Of a stretch of 12,377 nucleotides of DNA, positions 1 through 10,200 are shown in pieces; the stretch's first letter is position 1; every line of letters starts with the position of its first letter. The notes beneath the pieces are model-generated. The model worked only from the letters and a program-made list of their open reading frames with translations, was not told the origin of the DNA and searched no databases. A program made the translations under genes and the position numbers. The stretch is taken from assembly GCA_002118135.1 (NCBI GenBank), contig BDIU01000509.1:1-12377 (forward strand). The letters are read 5' to 3'. The stretch is from Trebouxia sp. TZW2008 (lineage: Eukaryota; Chlorophyta; Trebouxiophyceae; Trebouxiales; Trebouxiaceae).

Positions 1-309
1 CGTTCTGCAATTAATTATGCATATTTAGTTATGCACAATAATTAGTTCTGCCACATTCCCTGGGTCGTACCCGCGTCGTTCAATTCGCAGAGTGTGCCCA
101 ATAGAAGCCCCCTGAGTAAAGGGCAGATTTTCAGCATCGCCCCTTGGGGACGATCGTCGCGCGTCGCACCTGCATTCGCAAGCCTGTCCGGCAACGACAG
201 GCCGCGAAGGCAAAATCACCCTCAAAACTGTCCCCCGGACCGCAATAAGAGCAGATTGCTGCAAAGTAGTGTCGTCTCTGCGTAGGTTCAAACTTGGCGT
301 CAAGTTTGC
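1..309 (+). promoter_or_regulatory. CpG-rich promoter and leader of the permease gene
   Basis: No gene is supported here. After an AT-rich first 60 bases the sequence becomes CpG-rich: I count about 42 CpG in bases 1-540 against about 52 in the next 2,940. It holds a 10-base palindrome (GACGATCGTC, 149-158) and a perfect 7-bp inverted repeat (182-188 with 196-202). I see no clear TATA box, so the transcription start is not placed. Calling it a promoter is inference from position and composition. Confidence 0.5.
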
Positions 310-3300
310 ATGCAAGCACAGCGCGTCGATGATACCGGTACGACAAGGCTGTTGCAGCTCGGCTACCGGCAAACTTTGCAGCGACCGCTTCAATGGACCC
401 AAAGTTGCGCGGTTTGTCTTTGCATCATGTCGCCGCTCACGGCCATCACAGGTGATCACTCTTTGCGCTCTCGAAGCTTACTTGAAGCATCGCGTCCGAT
501 GATTTGCCCTGCTACACTCATGCTAACTGCACCTGCTTTTGCCAGGCCTGTATAGCCAAGGACTGCTGTATGGTGGACCTGTGATCTTGGTGTGGGGCTG
601 GGTATTTACAGGCTTGATGACCATTCTTGTTGGGCTTGCTATGAGTCAGCTGTCATCTGCATTTCCAGTGTCTGGCGGTCTCTATTTCTGGTCATTCATG
701 TTGGCTGGAAGCTGGGGTCCCTTTGCTAGCTGGCTGGTGGGATGGATCAACTTATTAGGACAGGTGAGGGCTGCAACTTCCTAACATTGGCACCTGCTGT
801 GAGAGCCACAGGTTGACTGTTTGTTACAACTGACTACCGCTGTCATGCAGATTGCATTTGTGGCTGGCAACACGTATACCTTTGTCCAACTACTGTCTGC
901 CATGCTATTTCTGTCAACACAAGATGGTCCAGGTGGAAGCTACAGCATGAGCAATGCAATGGTGAGGCTCAGCTCTTAGCAGTCTGATTTGCAAGCCTAG
1001 TGCTGTCTGTAACATTTTGTGTCTGCAGCAACTGTATACCTATGCGGGGCTCCTGATCACATATGCTGCTCTCAACACTTTCCCACTGAAGACATTAGTT
1101 CGCCTGGTTCAAATAGGCGCTTTCTGGCAAGTCGCAGGTGATTAGGTTTAGACATGGACTTTCTGCAATCAAGAGCTCCACACAAAGTTGACTTTCGTAG
1201 CTGCAGCCCCAAGCCTCATTTGCAGGTAGTCTGGTGATTGCTGTGACAATGCTCTTGGTCACTGAGACACGGCAGAAATGGTCTTGGGTCCTGACAAACT
1301 TCCAGGTCAGACACAGAGATACAACGCACCTTGCAGACTACTGGACAGCATCAATTGCCATACTCAAGCAAAAATGCCCTTATCTGTACTTATTGCTATG
1401 CTGCTGTGTAGCTGCATGACCTTGCTTGTGGTTTGATGGCAACCTGCTCGCTTGGCTTTCTGTTCTGACAGTGCATGATACATAGTGTCACAAGTACAGC
1501 AGCATCAGCACTTTTTCGCTGCCTTGACATACTGACTGAGGCAGCACGTCCACTGTCATGGCTGCTTGTCCTGACGTGAACCCTGGTGCAGCCAAATGTA
1601 GCCTCTGGGATTACCAGCCCTGTGCTTGTGGTTGTGCTGGGGCTGCTGACAGCCTGCTGGAGCCTTACAGGCTATGATGCAGCGGCTCATTTGATAGAGG
1701 AAACAGTAGCAGCTGATGCCACAGCAGGCTGGCCCATGTTGTATGCAATCAGCCTTTCATTTGCTATTGGCCTCTCCTACTTGCTGGTATTGACAGCGTC
1801 AATCCAGGTGTGCAGTGCACCCTGGTGGCAGTAGAAATGCTCTTTTATCCACAATTCCGCATTCATCTGTTGGCTGGAGTACATGTCCTGCACTGTGCAA
1901 TTGTGACAATCTGTTATGCTTGCAAGGAGTTCCTCTGTGCTTGATATGTCAATTGAAGCTCTGAGTCACCATTTCTTGGCCAGATATGAACAACTGTGCT
2001 TGGGTTGACACATTGACAGATACTCAGGCCATGTGTGCTGTTTGTTCTGCTGTCTCGCTTGAAAAACTGACAGATCAACATTCTAGTGCATGCGCAGGAC
2101 ATGAGCAACTACACAAATCCGTCGGCTGAGCTGGCAACAGTCTCCTATGTTGCCCAAATTATGTGGGGCGCTTTTCAAAGCAGATTCTCCACTGGGACCA
2201 GCAGCTTGATGCTGATGACTGTGCCGCTGGGATCCTGTTGGTTTTGTGGGCTATTCTCACTCACATCTGCTGCCAGGCAAGCCCTTACCATGTACTCTTG
2301 TTTGTTCTTTCATGGCTTTCTGTGTAGGCAAAAGTCCCTTTTACTTGACAATAACATGCTTGTCAGCATCAACGCTGTCATCGGTGGCTCTGTTGTGTTC
2401 AAGTCATGTGCGTTGACATTTTCAAGGGCAACGTGTGGAGGCACATTTGCGTGTGTGTGCAGGATGCTGTTCGGTTTTGCTCGTGACAGGGCAGTACCAG
2501 CATGGCGCTTCTGCACCTACGTAGACAGCATCAGCGGAGTCCCTGTGCATGCAGGCAAGCCAGCTCACTCTTGCCAGCCACTGAAAGATAGGGAACTGCT
2601 GTGTGAGTTTATGCTATGTTTTGTGAATGAGCTTGCCCATCAATCAGTTGTTGGCACTCTGGATACACTTTAATCTGAGACACCCTTGGTGACATTGCAT
2701 TGCAATGTCATCTGAGTTGATCAATGCATCGTACTCATCTGCAGTCATCAAAGCAACTGCCTTGCGTTCCGTACCCTGCTTGCAACCATGGTGGTATGCT
2801 GACCAGTTTGCACACTAGTCCACACGTTTGGCATTTTGGTTGTGTTGCAGTGTGGGGCATTGCAGCAGGTGCTTTTGTGATGGGTTTGCCTTTGCTAAAA
2901 GGCGTCACGGCGTTCTTGGCAACCACGTCCATTGCTACTGTTGGGCTGGCGCTGGCTTACGGCATGCCCATTGGGCTGCACATGATTGCTAGCAGCTTTG
3001 AGCCTGGACCTTTCTTTCTTGGCAGGTAATTTTGCAGAAGTTGTGGGTGGATACTGATATCCTCATTGGACTCAGATGTCAGTTCCAATGTTCACCACGG
3101 CTGAATGAGACAAGTGTTTTGGCGGGTTCAAGCAGTGTTGTGTTGATGCAGCAGTGCCTGCCAACACTGCTGATATTTGTCACACTTGTCACACATATTG
3201 TATGTGTGTGGGTTGCAGGTGGAGCTTTGTTGTGGGGTGTGTTGCGTTTGTGTGGCTGTTGTTTACCTCCATCATCTTCATGCTGCCCACAATTTATCCC

Positions 3301-3492
3301 GTATCAGAAGCAACCTTCAACTATGCTCCAGCAGCCATCAGCGGAGTGCTGCTGGTTGTGACATTTGTCTGGATGTTTTCAGCTCGTCATTGGTTTGCCG
3401 GCCCAAAGTTGGAGATTGACAACTCTGATATTGTCAGGGTCAAGTATTGGATTTCTGATCCACCACGATGTGAGACGAGATGCCCAACATGA
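310..3492 (+). CDS. Amino acid permease, BAT1/GABA-permease type (APC superfamily), 10 exons, complete
   Basis: Multi-pass membrane carrier expected to move amino acids or GABA across a cellular membrane; substrate and direction cannot be read from sequence. Exons: 310-451, 546-763, 851-961, 1029-1137, 1226-1305, 1592-1807, 2098-2276, 2463-2554, 2851-3025, 3219-3492. Phases agree at every junction and give 531 residues, close to the roughly 516 of Arabidopsis BAT1 (remembered). Family hallmarks in order: LGYRQTLQR near residue 17; TAITGLYSQGLLYGGP (first membrane helix, split by intron 1); FPVSGGLYFWS; WGPFASWLVGW; LTGYDAAAHLIEET (residues about 240-255, the signature around helix 6); TSAARMLFGFARDRAVP; PVHAVWG; then FNYAPAA and SARHWFAGP near the C terminus. 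The ATG at 310 is the first after an in-frame TAG at 283. Introns 7 and 8 begin with GC. The last 20 or so residues after RHWFAGP are not conserved, and a possible donor at 3439 (AG|GTCAAG) could give a different tail. Confidence 0.9.
2277..2462 (+). other. GC-AG intron (permease intron 7)
   Basis: The upstream exon ends CCAG and the intron starts GCAAGCC, ending in a GT-repeat followed by CAG. Joining AG to G restores the Arg codon in SAAR|MLFGFARD, which is the family's conserved order. No GT donor nearby keeps that order in phase 2. Confidence 0.85.
2555..2850 (+). other. GC-AG intron (permease intron 8) with a 21-base palindrome
   Basis: The exon ends GCAG and the intron starts GCAAGCC; the acceptor is TTGCAG at 2845-2850. 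Splicing in phase 1 makes VPVHA|VWGIAAG, matching the family's VPxNAVW segment. The intron carries a perfect palindrome at 2690-2710. Confidence 0.85.
2690..2710. repeat. Perfect 21-base palindrome
   Basis: Ten-base arms TGACATTGCA and TGCAATGTCA flank a single T, inside permease intron 8. Confidence 0.9.
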
Positions 3493-4103
3493 CCAAATGT
3501 AACATCACTACTGGTCTGCATCACTGCATTACTGTTGCAGCAGTCTGTATGTCATATGTGGGATGCAGCTTGGGTGTGGTGTTCAACTGAACCCCTGATT
3601 AGCAGGGTCGCAACGATACTGACGCACTGCGTACTGATCGTGTTGACTGTAGCCTGTCTGTACAGTATCAGCAAATGATGTCACTGACCACTTGTGAGCA
3701 AAGTTTTCAACTTGCCTTGCAAAGCAACCAAAGCCGTACTGACAGTACATGCTCTGCATTGTCAATAGTGGCAGAGCGCAGAAGACAAGTCTGCCATGAC
3801 TTCACCATACGCAGCCCACTTCTGGACCTTCAGGCTTACAGCCTGGCTGCATGCAGCTGCAGAAGAAGTTGTGGGGTCTGGAAACCTAATCAGGCTAGTC
3901 CGCCATGCATGTCGCGCACAGCATAGGCTTCGATCAGGCGTTCACGCTGTCGCAAATCGCAATCAACTGTCGGATGCGCGGCAGCAGCGCACTGCAGTAG
4001 GCTTACGCGCTTGCGCCAGCATATGCAGTGAGCTTTGTGCAGTGCTCTTGCGCAGGTTGCGATCTGTTGTAGTGGCAGCGTACTGCCTGATAGGGCAAAA
4101 TGG
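3493..4103. other. Intergenic region between the permease gene and MPP10
   Basis: No supported gene. The left part holds clustered TACTGA motifs (3617, 3632, 3735) and short inverted repeats such as ACGCA-C-TGCGT and GTACTG-A-CAGTAC. From about 3900 the sequence turns CpG-rich (about 28 CpG in 3901-4260), marking the MPP10 promoter. An open frame from 3796 runs into the MPP10 start without a stop; I treat it as chance opening because its Cys/Arg/Ala-rich translation resembles nothing in the family and it spans the TATA box. Confidence 0.6.
3498..3503 (+). terminator. Candidate polyadenylation signal of the permease gene (TGTAAC)
   Basis: TGTAA is the common poly(A) signal in chlorophyte algae. 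This copy starts 5 bases after the stop codon, so if it is used the 3' untranslated region would be very short. A later, different signal could be used instead. Confidence 0.4.
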
Positions 4104-4110
4104 TATAAAT
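4104..4110 (+). promoter_or_regulatory. TATA box of the MPP10 gene
   Basis: TATAAAT lies in a CpG-rich patch, 106 bases before the chosen ATG. With the usual spacing of about 30 bases, transcription would start near 4135 and give a leader of about 75 bases. Confidence 0.6.
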
Positions 4111-4209
4111 TTATCTTGCGCGGCATGCTTTGAAGTACTTCATCATCGTTGCTTGGTGACGAGACTGCGCAAACAGTGTATTCCGTGGAAGTCTGCAGCT
4201 TGCTTCAGT

Positions 4210-7200
4210 ATGGCTCCTGCGTCTAACAGCAAGACGGCCGAGGAGCAAGGCATCAAACGCAAACGTGCAAGTGCACACATTGCAAATATCGAAGATGCTG
4301 CCGGAGTTTCAACAGATGATGCTGCAACCTCAAGTGCAAGCGAGCAAAGCGAAGAACCTTTGCTTGACTCCTTTGCAAACAACATAGCTGAACCGCTAGA
4401 AGCTTTCAATGATGCCCTTGCTAGCACCACAGCATTCCTGCGGCCATCAGAGCAGCTGTCATCCCTGGCTCGTTCAGCTGCAAAGGTATGAGACTGAAAA
4501 GAGCTGCAGTGTACATAGCACCTGCTGACAGCTGCTTGACGTAGACCACAGTCACAGCTTGGTTTCTGCTGCCCAGCATTTACACCAAGCTGATGCATGC
4601 CTCCAGTTTTCAACGTACTGTTGAGTTGTTGCATGCGTTGCGCATGTGTGCGCAGGCTATGCGCGCACAGCAAATATGAACTAGGTCTATGATGCAGGCC
4701 TTGTATGACTACACGCGCATGGACGCCATGGCACAGCCAGCAGCAGAGCCACGTGCAGGGGCAGATGGGACCACAGGTGCTCTCACTGAGCTTCATGTAG
4801 AGGGCTTTGACGCAGAGCAGATTTGGCTGCAACTGGACATGGCTTCTGCCCAACTGGTGCGTAGAGCCAGGAGGTTGCTCAAGAAAGCTGGCACAGACCC
4901 GGCCTTGCTTACGCCTGAAAGAGAGCAAGACCTGACTGGTCAGTTGACATTGCTCTCTCTCTTCAGCAGCGCATACTGCTCGGGCATTGCTCAAAGGCTC
5001 TCAAGTAGGCAATAATTTGCAAGCATCCAGGGTGGCTAATTCTTTGTGGCACCTTGCTTTCTTGTAGCTACTTTGGTGACATGCTTCTGTGTTGGTTGTG
5101 TGTCGGTAGCTCATGCACCTGTGCTGTTACCTTCTGCAGTCTGCACGCTGTGCCGCCATGCATCTACGCTGACTTGAACACATGCTGGGGTTCAAGTGCA
5201 TTGCTGCCTGCATGCAAACAAGGGACAGAAGCATAGCATTGGAGAACTGTGTACAAGCTTGGTTGACCTGTTTTCATCTTGCTGCAGAGCTGCTGAGCGG
5301 GGTCAGCCTAGACATTGAAGATGAAGCAGATGATTCTGATGTGGACAATGCATCAGATCTGGCTGACTTGCTGGCAGCTGGCACACCTACAAATGATGTC
5401 TCAGAAGATGAGCTGGACAGCGATATGGACAAGCAAAATGGACCTTTGACGACAAACAGGGCTGCAAAGGCTCTTCTGCCAACTGAAGACAGGCAAGTCT
5501 GTTGGCTTAAAGTGTTGGTGTCAAACTGTGACAGTAGCTTCAGAAACAACCTTCGTCCTGGAGTCAGTCTCGCTGCATCCTCAATTGGCTGGTGCACTAT
5601 GCACAGTCATTGGGCAAGCTTACACTCAGAACTTTTGGGGTAATGACATGTTGATATCAAGAGCATGTGTTTTGCATTGCGTTCCACAAGCCCAATGGCA
5701 TTGCACGCTCTGGAATAGCTTGGATGCGTGTGTGTCCTTTTCTCAACTTTGCTTGCTAACAGCCTTTACCAGGCGTGCCTTGCTGCATCATCGCGCACAT
5801 TGCTGCCAAGCAAAGACTGCCTTTGCCCACATATTGTCTGCTCATCCAGTGCATTGATTTGTTCTATGCACAGCATCGGCAGTGTTAATCAAGCACAGCA
5901 CATGCCTTCATCCTTGATCAACTGAGATTCGCCAGCAAAGCAGCAGACAAAGCATCTTATGCTGTCTTTTCCTCAAAACCAGGGGCCCTTGTTAAGTTTG
6001 TGCTGATGCCTGACAGGTTCCTGAAGCTTGATGATTTGGAGTCTTTCCTGGAGGACGCTGAGCGATCTGCAGCAGCCAATGATGATGAGGAAGGAGATCA
6101 AGATGATCCAGAAGACAAACTGGGTGAAGGTATATTTTCTGCTCAGCGCATTGCCTCTTTGCAAAGAAGCTGTTGCTAATTTAAGTTAAATCTGTTCTTG
6201 TGCTTACACGACTTGCACGACTTGCTTTTTGAACATTGCCGACTTGCCTGCAGAGCAAATTGTGACATGTTGATTGAAGAAACCAAGTGCATTTGCATGC
6301 TGGATGCACATGCTTCTTGTCTATCCATGCAGCACAGGTGTAGTGGCATTACACCTGAGCCTTGCTGTGATGGCTGAAAACATGACAGCAAATGTGGCCT
6401 CGTGATTGTCAGAACGACCTTGGTCAACAGAAGCACCTGCTTGATTAAGATCTTGCACAGGCCAGCTACTTCCCACACCCTTCTTTTGTCTTTGCTCAGG
6501 GCTGCAGACATGCCCAATGATCTTGTAACAGAGGAAGAGAAAGTAATCACTCCAGCCTTTGGACCTGGCCCTTGTGTTGTGTTGTCACACTGTGCCCAAT
6601 ACTGCTGCAGATCTGGATGGTGATGAATCTGAAGAAGAGGAGATGGACTTGCTTGATGCTGAGAACGATTCAGATGCTGATTTGGATGCTCTACTTGAGG
6701 ACTCCAATAGACTGATTGGTCGGTCAGCAAACCAAGGCAGAAAGCGCGCAAGAACAGGGTTGGCAAGGCAATTGGCAAAAGACATTCAAGCAGAAGATGA
6801 AGATGAAGAGGAAGAGGACGACGCTGGCTACATGTATGCTGACTTGTGGGGTGATAAGGGTTCAAAGAAGATTCCAAGTGACAGGCTGCAAGGTCAGCAC
6901 TCTGCTCTGTGTTGATTCCCACAACTGGGTTCATTGCGGCCGCTGTGCGACATTTACTTCACCAAATGCACAGCCAGAATGGACATTTGTCACTGCTGGG
7001 GTCTACATCCCATGCAGGACATCTTCAGTAGCGTAAGTCCTGCAGTACGCTACAGCATCAACACACAGCTGCACATAGATTGGCTGAGGGCATCACTGTT
7101 CTGCACCACACGTTCCAAGACAGCATTGACACTTGAAGTTTGCCTCGAGGCATCTTACACAGATGACTGCAGGCAGGGTATTGCATGTGGATTTTTGCAA

Positions 7201-10200
7201 TAGTATCATGCAGAGTCTGCAAGTCGTGCACTGCACCTGGTCGGCACAATCAAATGGCTCGTTTGTGGTGCAGATGACCTAGATGAGGAAGAAGAACACT
7301 TTACTGTCAATGATCAAGATCTGCCTGCAAGCGAAGCTGAATCAGATGCAGACATGGATGCATCAGATGATCCAGATCAAAGCCAGGATGAGCCTGATCC
7401 TGATGATGACGGCATGGGCATTTTCCGCCAAGCAATAGATCAGTCAGCTGTACCAGCCATTGGCAGTGCAGATGCTGCCACAGCGCTGCTGGATGACGAT
7501 GCCACAGCTGCAGCTGCTGGCAAAGACAGCACAGCAGGACTGTCAAAGCATCAGCAGCAGCAGCTGCGAATGCAGGAGCGCATTGCCAAGCTGGAGGCAC
7601 AGAATATGGCTGAGAAGGACTGGTTCATGCAAGGAGAAGCGGGAGCTGGTGAGCTTCTTTACTACCACCATGTAGCTGAGTCTCATCACACACACTAGCA
7701 AATGTAGGTGCTCTGCGTCAATTTGCATTGCTGTTGCTTTTGCACAGCTTTGACTTCGTTCTAAGTAACTGCCAAGGGCAGCTGTCGTTCAGAGTTCTGC
7801 ATGGCAATACTTTGTGCCTTGGTTCAGAGCAAATTGACAATACGTCACAGGTCACGTCAAATCTTGCAGCACTGCACGTACGCACAGATGCCATCTAGCG
7901 TACAACTTTGGTTCCAAGGGGCACACTTATATGTGACTGAGCGTGCTTACCATGCTTGGCTTGAGCTGCACTGCACTGTCAGCGGTTACTTTTTGTCAGA
8001 CTTGAGACCTGCATATCTGCTCAGTGTGATGCTGCAGCAAAGCCGTTTCTGGACATTGCTCTTCTTCTGCACCTTAGGCCTCTACAACAACAGTTTGTTT
8101 GCAAAGCACATGTACAGACTGGCAATGCCCTGTTGCAGCAAGGCGTCCATTGAACAGTGCGCTGGAGCTGGACCTGGACTTTGAGCGCCAGATCCGCCCG
8201 CCACCGCAGCCCACTGAAGAAGCCACAGCCAGCCTTGAAGATCTCATCAAGTAAGCCTGCTGGCTCTTGTGCAGCAACACAGGCCTTGCTAGCCATCGCA
8301 ATCATGCTGTATGACGCAAATGCTGGGGTTGTTCAGAGTTTTAGAGCAGCATTGCCTTCAGCCATGCCACAGACATTCTTGTCAGCCATAGTCAGCTGCT
8401 GTGGCCCACTCAGCCCAAAATGAGGTATTTGTCTGGAACAACAGCACAGCAATGCGGCATGTCACAGTACATTAGCTCAAAAGCCTTTTTCCATTTTTTG
8501 GCACACAAGCAGCTGTTAGCATCAGTGCAAAGTGAGTTTTCATGCTTGTCTCATATACAGCCACTAGCATCAAGTCAACTTTTCTTCAGATTCCTGCTGA
8601 CAATTCAGCTTGTAGTGTTGCCTAAGTCGCTGTCAAATGAGAAGAACGCGCATGAATCTGCGCTGATTTTATCTCAATATGGTGGTGCAGGGAGCGCATT
8701 GCAAACCAGCAGTTTGATGATCCTCCAAGGCTGCTGCCGCCAGAGCCTGAGAAGGCCAAGGTGGCTCTGGAAATGGATGACAAAAAGAGCCAGAAGGTCA
8801 GCTTCTTACATGACCCCTGCCTTGTATTGTCAAGCAGTTTAATTTCAAAATACGGCGCCCTTCCTAACAGCTGCAATGCTTCAACATATTTATGCCATGT
8901 CCCTGTTGGCCAAGACAACAGGAAAAGCAGGACATGTCGTGCCATATGTATCACATTGGCTTGTATGTCTTGTGTGTGAGCTCCTGAGATGGTGCAGTGC
9001 TGTCACTGCACCCAAGGTGATTGATTGATTGATTGACGTTCCCAATTCAAACACAATGCAAAACCTGCATGTCATGACCTGCAATGCTGCTGGCTTATTC
9101 CAGTCAGCAACAGTCTTGCCACTGGTTTTGCAGCCCTATCAGTAAGTAGTATGGGATGCCCCTCCCACATTTGATGCAAGTCTAAGAAAAGCCGTTAGAG
9201 TTGAGAAGGTAATGAAAGTCAGGAAAGGCAGGCAGGCAACGAAAGCCAGGAAAGGCAGGCAGGTAATGAAGGTCAGGAAGGGCAGGCAGGCAATGCAGGT
9301 CAGGAAGGGCAGGCAGGTCAGGAAGGTAAGGAGAGGCAGGAAGAGAAAGATAAAAAAAGATAAAGCTGGGGTGTTGAATGTGGGATTCAGACTGGGGTCG
9401 CTCACGTGAAAGCCGGAGCATTTGTTTTTACAGGTTTCGGAGCGATTTTGCGGTTTTAGGTTGCAAGGGTTTTTGTGTCGCACGTGGAACCCCTCCTGCA
9501 GGTGCTCTCAGGAAGTGGCGTCCAATCATGCATGTGTTCGCTTACAGGGACTTGGCGAAGTGTATGAGGAAGAGTATGTTGCTGCCACTGCCAGCGGTGC
9601 CTCCACAGCTGTGGACAAGCAAGATGCGGTCAGGCAAGAAGCCAAAAACCTGTTGAAGGAGTTGTTTGGGAAGCTGGATGCCCTGAGTCACTTCCAGTAT
9701 GCCCCCAAGCCCATCATTGAGGAGATGCAAGTCAGGTCTGATGTGCCAGCTCTGGCCATGGAAGAAGTTGCACCTCAGGTATGCAACCTGTCACTTGTGT
9801 GCTGGCAATGATGTCTGTAGACTACTGTTTGCTGTTTCTTGTCTTGAGGTTCCTTGGTCTCCCTGATTGAAGACTCAACCTAATGGCAACCTGATGCATA
9901 ACATGTAACTCAGGTTGTCAGGTATTATGCAATCATGCTCAACATTTTGCCGGTGGTGCCATATAACCATGCTGATGCATCAACTGCCACACATACCGCT
10001 GAACATGGGCTGCCCGTACCATTGTCATCTGCATAACTAAATTTCTTATTGGCTCTGTACTGCTTGTCAACTGCATGTGAACAGCTGTTAGAACGAAGCA
10101 CAGCTTCTAACAGCAAACGACTCTATTTCGTTCAAAGTTCACACGCTTTGCACCAACTAGCAGTATACAGAGGTCACCATGGGAAGCACTGCTGCTACAG

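Larger units (their letters stand above)
8797..9547 (+). other. MPP10 intron 8, repeat-bearing
   Basis: This is the longest intron of the window (751 bases). The donor is AAG|GTCAGC and the acceptor is TTACAG; phase 0 splicing joins KKSQK to GLGEVYEEEY. It contains a GATT microsatellite and a 27-bp minisatellite, and is otherwise featureless. Confidence 0.8.

Noticed and set aside
25..459. Minus-strand 144-codon open frame across the permease leader and first exon
   Set aside because: It runs antisense to exon 1, which is fixed by the conserved LGYRQTLQR and TAITG segments, and its translation resembles no family I know.
3613..3747. Clustered TACTGA motifs and short palindromes after the permease gene
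   Set aside because: The spacing is irregular and the arms are only 5-6 bases, too little to call a repeat array or structured RNA.
4143..4994. Minus-strand 283-codon open frame
   Set aside because: It is antisense to MPP10 exons 1 and 2 and crosses their intron. The + strand reading matches the family; this one does not.
5493..5643. Read-through of MPP10 exon 3 past 5492
   Set aside because: The frame stays open to 5643, but the conserved FLKLDDLESF motif needs a join from 5492 to 6017; the read-through sequence is unlike the family.
6176..6934. Minus-strand 252-codon open frame
   Set aside because: It is antisense to MPP10 exon 5 and intron 4. Its Leu/His/Ser-rich composition is the mirror of acidic coding sequence.
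9139..9483. Minus-strand frame with repeated PFLTFITCL-like units that look like membrane segments
   Set aside because: It is the reverse complement of the 27-bp minisatellite. The apparent hydrophobic repeats follow from the purine-rich + strand.
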